DNA from: Clostridia bacterium
GTDB lineage: Bacteria; Bacillota; Clostridia; TANB77; CAG-508
Assembly (NCBI GenBank): GCA_900772235.1
Contig: CAAGQX010000157.1
Span: 1-7,007 of the forward strand
Reading direction: 5' to 3'
DNA: 7,007 bases
A program made the position numbers and the translations under genes. Shown piece by piece: positions 5,272-7,007 of the stretch. Position 1 is the stretch's first letter. Each line of letters opens with the position of its first letter. A model generated the notes under the pieces. It was not told the origin of the DNA. It saw only the letters and a program-made list of their open reading frames with translations, and made no database searches.

Positions 5272-6135
5272 CTATTTAAATCCTTTCCCATAAACCTCCC
5301 TTGCATTTGTTATTATTAAAAATGCTTTTGAGTCTATTTTATCGATTATCTCTCTAATTGCTCTTACTTCCGTTCTTGATGCAACACATAAAATAACATT
5401 TTTTTCCTCTGCCTTATACATTCCTTTTCCATAAAGTGCTGTTGTTCCTCTCCTTATTTTAATGTTTATTTGGTCTGATATTTCTTTATATTTTGGAGAT
5501 ATTATAATTAGCATTTTAGCAAAGTCAATTCCTTCAAAGAATATATCTAGTACTTTTCCCATTATATATATTGCAATTGCCGAATATAATCCTATTTCTA
5601 TTTCTCCAAAAGCTATTGTACTTGCCAGTACTATTATTGTATCTAATACTACAATAATGCTTCCTGTTTTAACATTAGGTTTATAAGATTTAATTATTTG
5701 TGCAAGTAAATCTGAACCACCTGTTGAAGCATTTGCCTTTAATACTATTGCTGTACCAATTCCTGAAAGTATTCCGCCATATACACACGCTAAAAAGTCT
5801 GTATGAGTTAAAGTTTTAAAATTTTCAAATAAATTTAAAAAAAGAGATAGAGAAACAGTTCCTACTATTGAGTCTAAAAAAAACTTTTTACCATTTCTGA
5901 ATAAAGCAAATATAAAAAGTGGTATATTTAATATTAGTACTGTAGTTCCTACTGGTATATTTAAAAGATAATATCCAATTGTTCCTATACCAGAAAAGCC
6001 TCCTACTGATAATTGGTTTGGCAATAGGAATAAATCTATTGAGATAGCCATTATGGCTGTTCCAATAATTGTTTGTAAAAAATTCATTACTATTTTTTTT
6101 ATAATTACTAAAGTTTTTATTTCCTTAAATTTCAT
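5272..6135 (-). CDS. YitT-family membrane protein (YitT_membrane + DUF2179)
   Basis: This is a 287-residue integral membrane protein. After a basic N-terminus, about six hydrophobic segments occupy residues 15-200. They include the conserved-looking LPNQLSVGGFSGIGTIGYY (about 38-56) and ANASTGGSDLLAQI (about 134-147). A C-terminal cytoplasmic DUF2179 domain follows (about 215-285: RRGTTALYGKGMY, then VILCVASRTEVRAIREII and FLIITNAREVYGKGF). The family is common in Firmicutes as several paralogues, and its transport or sensing role is not established. The length is normal and the gene is intact. The start is uncertain: ATG at 6135 has a weak GGGTG 5 bases upstream, while the in-frame ATG at 6147 (291 residues) has none. 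It lies downstream of the small XRE gene on the same strand with a hairpin between them. A link to the LAP cluster is not supported. Confidence 0.88.
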   Translation of the reverse strand: MKFKEIKTLVIIKKIVMNFLQTIIGTAIMAISIDLFLLPNQLSVGGFSGIGTIGYYLLNIPVGTTVLILNIPLFIFALFRNGKKFFLDSIVGTVSLSLFLNLFENFKTLTHTDFLACVYGGILSGIGTAIVLKANASTGGSDLLAQIIKSYKPNVKTGSIIVVLDTIIVLASTIAFGEIEIGLYSAIAIYIMGKVLDIFFEGIDFAKMLIIISPKYKEISDQINIKIRRGTTALYGKGMYKAEEKNVILCVASRTEVRAIREIIDKIDSKAFLIITNAREVYGKGFK

Positions 6136-6166
6136 AAAAACACCCATATTTAGTATGAGTGTTTTT
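6136..6166 (-). terminator. Hairpin abutting the YitT start: XRE terminator and possible attenuator
   Basis: AAAAACAC at 6136-6143 pairs with GTGTTTTT at 6159-6166. After one mismatch, four more pairs (6145-6148 with 6154-6157) close a five-base loop. On the minus strand the stem ends in GTGTTTTT directly before the YitT ATG at 6135, so it looks like a terminator for the upstream XRE gene. The candidate YitT ribosome site GGGTG lies inside the stem. I see no separate YitT promoter, so read-through or refolding may control YitT expression. Confidence 0.6.
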
Positions 6167-6188
6167 CATTTATTTATTCTTTTGTTAT

Positions 6189-6437
6189 TTAGCTAATTTT
6201 TAAATTTTTTTCAATTTCAAATTTTGGATTAAAGAAAATATTAATAGATAATTCATCATTTAACTCTAAAATTTCTCTTAATTTTACAATCTGTATTGCG
6301 GAAAATTCTCCTTTTCCATTTAACTTATTAGTTAAAGTGTTGTAACTAATTCCCATCTTATGTGCTACATAACTTCTCTTTATTCCTCTGTATTTAATTA
6401 AGGTTTTTATTCTTCTCCCTATCAATTCAGAATCCAT
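6189..6437 (-). CDS. Small XRE-family HTH regulator
   Basis: This 82-residue protein has MDSELIGRRIKTLIKYRGI, then KRSYVAHKMGISYNTLTNKL and GEFSAIQIVKLREIL, a single lambda-repressor-like HTH filling residues 5-65, with a short hydrophilic tail. The ATG at 6437 is chosen because AAGGAG lies 6 bases upstream. The longer frame starting at 6473 begins inside the -10 box of a near-consensus promoter and has no RBS. It is transcribed divergently from the XRE gene at 6588, a pairing that recalls repressor/Cro-type switches. YitT lies downstream on the same strand. The protein is too short for a separate effector domain. Confidence 0.82.
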   Translation of the reverse strand: MDSELIGRRIKTLIKYRGIKRSYVAHKMGISYNTLTNKLNGKGEFSAIQIVKLREILELNDELSINIFFNPKFEIEKNLKIS

Positions 6438-6471
6438 TTTTTTCTCCTTTACTTGTTTCTTTTCAAGAAAC

Positions 6472-6500
6472 ATAATACTATATTCTTAGCTTTCTGTCAA
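6472..6500 (-). promoter_or_regulatory. Near-consensus promoter of the small XRE gene (TTGACA-N17-TATTAT)
   Basis: On the minus strand a perfect TTGACA (6500 down to 6495) is 17 bp from TATTAT (6477 down to 6472). Transcription would start near 6465, about 28 bases before the ATG at 6437. This position also rules out translation from the ATG at 6473. Confidence 0.85.
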
Positions 6501-6521
6501 TGTAATTAATAATTTTTTAAC

Positions 6522-6556
6522 TTTTAATTTACTTATTTTAATTTACGTGTTATAAT
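6522..6556 (+). promoter_or_regulatory. Promoter and direct repeats ahead of the rightward XRE gene
   Basis: TTTACT (6528-6533), a 17-bp spacer and TATAAT (6551-6556) preceded by TGT form an extended -10 promoter; the start would be near 6563. TTTTAATTTAC occurs twice exactly, at 6522-6532 and 6536-6546, 14 bp apart, over the -35 and spacer. These repeats are candidate operator half-sites for one of the flanking XRE proteins. Confidence 0.68.
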
Positions 6557-6587
6557 CTCATTATCTATAAAACAATTGGAGGTTAAT

Positions 6588-6824
6588 ATGAAATACTTAT
6601 TTCCTGAAAGATTTCAAGAATTATTAGATGAAACTTCGTTGACATATGATGATATCACTATAGCATTAGATATAAAATCTAAAGGCACTATTTCTAAATA
6701 TGCAAATGGCACAATAAAAAATGTAAGCATCTCTACAATTTGCAAAATTGCTGATTTATTTGAAGTATCGCCTGTTTGGCTAATAGGCTGGTCTAACGAT
6801 AGAAATTTTAAAATAGAAAATTAA
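6588..6824 (+). CDS. Small XRE-family HTH regulator (phage-repressor-like)
   Basis: This 78-residue protein has MKYLFPERFQELLDETSLTY, then DDITIALDIKSKGTISKYAN and ISTICKIADLFEVSPVWLIG, a complete Cro/CI-type HTH. The VSPVWLIGW ending is typical of phage and conjugative-element repressors. The protein stops there, without the C-terminal dimerisation/peptidase domain of full repressors. The ATG at 6588 follows GGAGG by 5 bases; the in-frame TTG at 6576 overlaps that site and is rejected. It is alone on its transcript, closed by a strong terminator. It differs in sequence from the other two XRE proteins here, so it is not a recent duplicate. Confidence 0.82.
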   Translation: MKYLFPERFQELLDETSLTYDDITIALDIKSKGTISKYANGTIKNVSISTICKIADLFEVSPVWLIGWSNDRNFKIEN

Positions 6825-6825
6825 T

Positions 6826-6858
6826 AGACATGCACATATTGTTGTGTATGTCTTTTTT
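6826..6858 (+). terminator. Strong intrinsic terminator after the rightward XRE gene
   Basis: An 11-bp stem pairs 6826-6836 (AGACATGCACA) with 6843-6853 (TGTGTATGTCT), including one G-U pair, around a six-base loop. A run of six T (6853-6858) follows. The stem begins 2 bases after the stop codon. Confidence 0.88.
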
Positions 6859-6968
6859 ATAACATATTTTTCGTCGTTTGTCTACCTTTTTGACAAATTT
6901 TATGAATGAATTGTAAAAAAATGTCCGGTATGTATATATAAAATAAAAAACGAGTTCGACCTACGTTC
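6859..6968. other. Intergenic region with a possible rightward promoter
   Basis: There is no coding frame of note. TTGACA (6890-6895) and TAAAAA (6914-6919), 18 bp apart, could be a promoter for a gene beyond the right edge. TTTGTC (6877-6882) and GACAAA (6892-6897) form a small dyad over its -35. Confidence 0.35.
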
Positions 6969-7007
6969 GCTTCAAGCAACTTAAATGCGAAGCATTTTTG
7001 CTGAAGC
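6969..7007. repeat. Nested inverted repeat at the right window edge
   Basis: GCTTC (6969-6973) pairs with GAAGC (7003-7007), AGCAA (6975-6979) with TTGCT (6998-7002), and AAATGC (6983-6988) with GCATTT (6992-6997) around a GAA loop. Only a bulged A and a bulged CTT interrupt the stem. It resembles the short palindromes near 208-311. The element may continue past the edge. Confidence 0.6.

Noticed and set aside
6438..6473. Longer start (MFLEKK...) for the small XRE protein
   Set aside because: The ATG at 6473 lies within the -10 box of the near-consensus promoter and lacks a ribosome site.
4559..6824. Toxin-antitoxin interpretation of the XRE genes
   Set aside because: None of the three HTH genes has an adjacent co-directional toxin-like partner such as HigB, HipA or ImmA/IrrE.
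1..7007. CRISPR array, tRNA or rRNA genes
   Set aside because: I saw no regularly spaced repeats and no tRNA- or rRNA-like segments on either strand.

Overview
The window is very AT-rich, with strong AGGAGG-type ribosome binding sites, TGn-TATAAT promoters, a YitT-type membrane protein and an Lsa-like ABC-F ATPase. Together these point to a low-GC Gram-positive bacterium, most likely a member of the Clostridia. No species can be named. Three unrelated XRE regulators, a DUF6809-like small gene, an N-terminally truncated Rpn-type nuclease remnant and palindromic intergenic repeats indicate accessory, exchange-prone DNA.

The centre (383-4894) looks like a compact, self-contained biosynthetic gene cluster for a linear azol(in)e-containing peptide (LAP/TOMM class of RiPPs). 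On the minus strand, in order of transcription, it holds: (1) a 53-residue precursor with a 26-residue leader and a 27-residue Gly/Cys/Ser core resembling microcin B17; (2) a hairpin with a U-rich tail that probably acts as a partial terminator; (3) one 728-residue enzyme joining a PqqD/RRE-like winged helix, a SagB-type FMN azoline dehydrogenase and a YcaO cyclodehydratase; (4) an ABC-F ATPase of the antibiotic-resistance (ribosome-protection) type. A divergent XRE regulator at 4559-4894 has its own promoter and dyad operators and is the obvious controller. No E1-like/ThiF partner, dedicated exporter or protease is present. The ABC-F gene suggests, by inference, that the product acts on the ribosome and that this protein gives self-immunity.

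The left flank (1-382) holds the C-terminal half of a degraded Rpn/PD-(D/E)XK transposase-like gene running off the edge, then a pair of perfect hairpins with three-base loops. The right flank (4902-7007) holds a convergent DUF6809-like small gene, a YitT-family membrane protein, and two small XRE regulators transcribed divergently from well-formed promoters. It ends with a strong terminator and a nested inverted repeat at the window edge.

Several start codons were moved from the longest reading frame on the basis of ribosome binding sites and promoters. These are the precursor (ATG at 4338), the ABC-F protein (ATG at 1852), the small XRE at 6437, the XRE at 6588 and, less surely, the YitT protein (6135).
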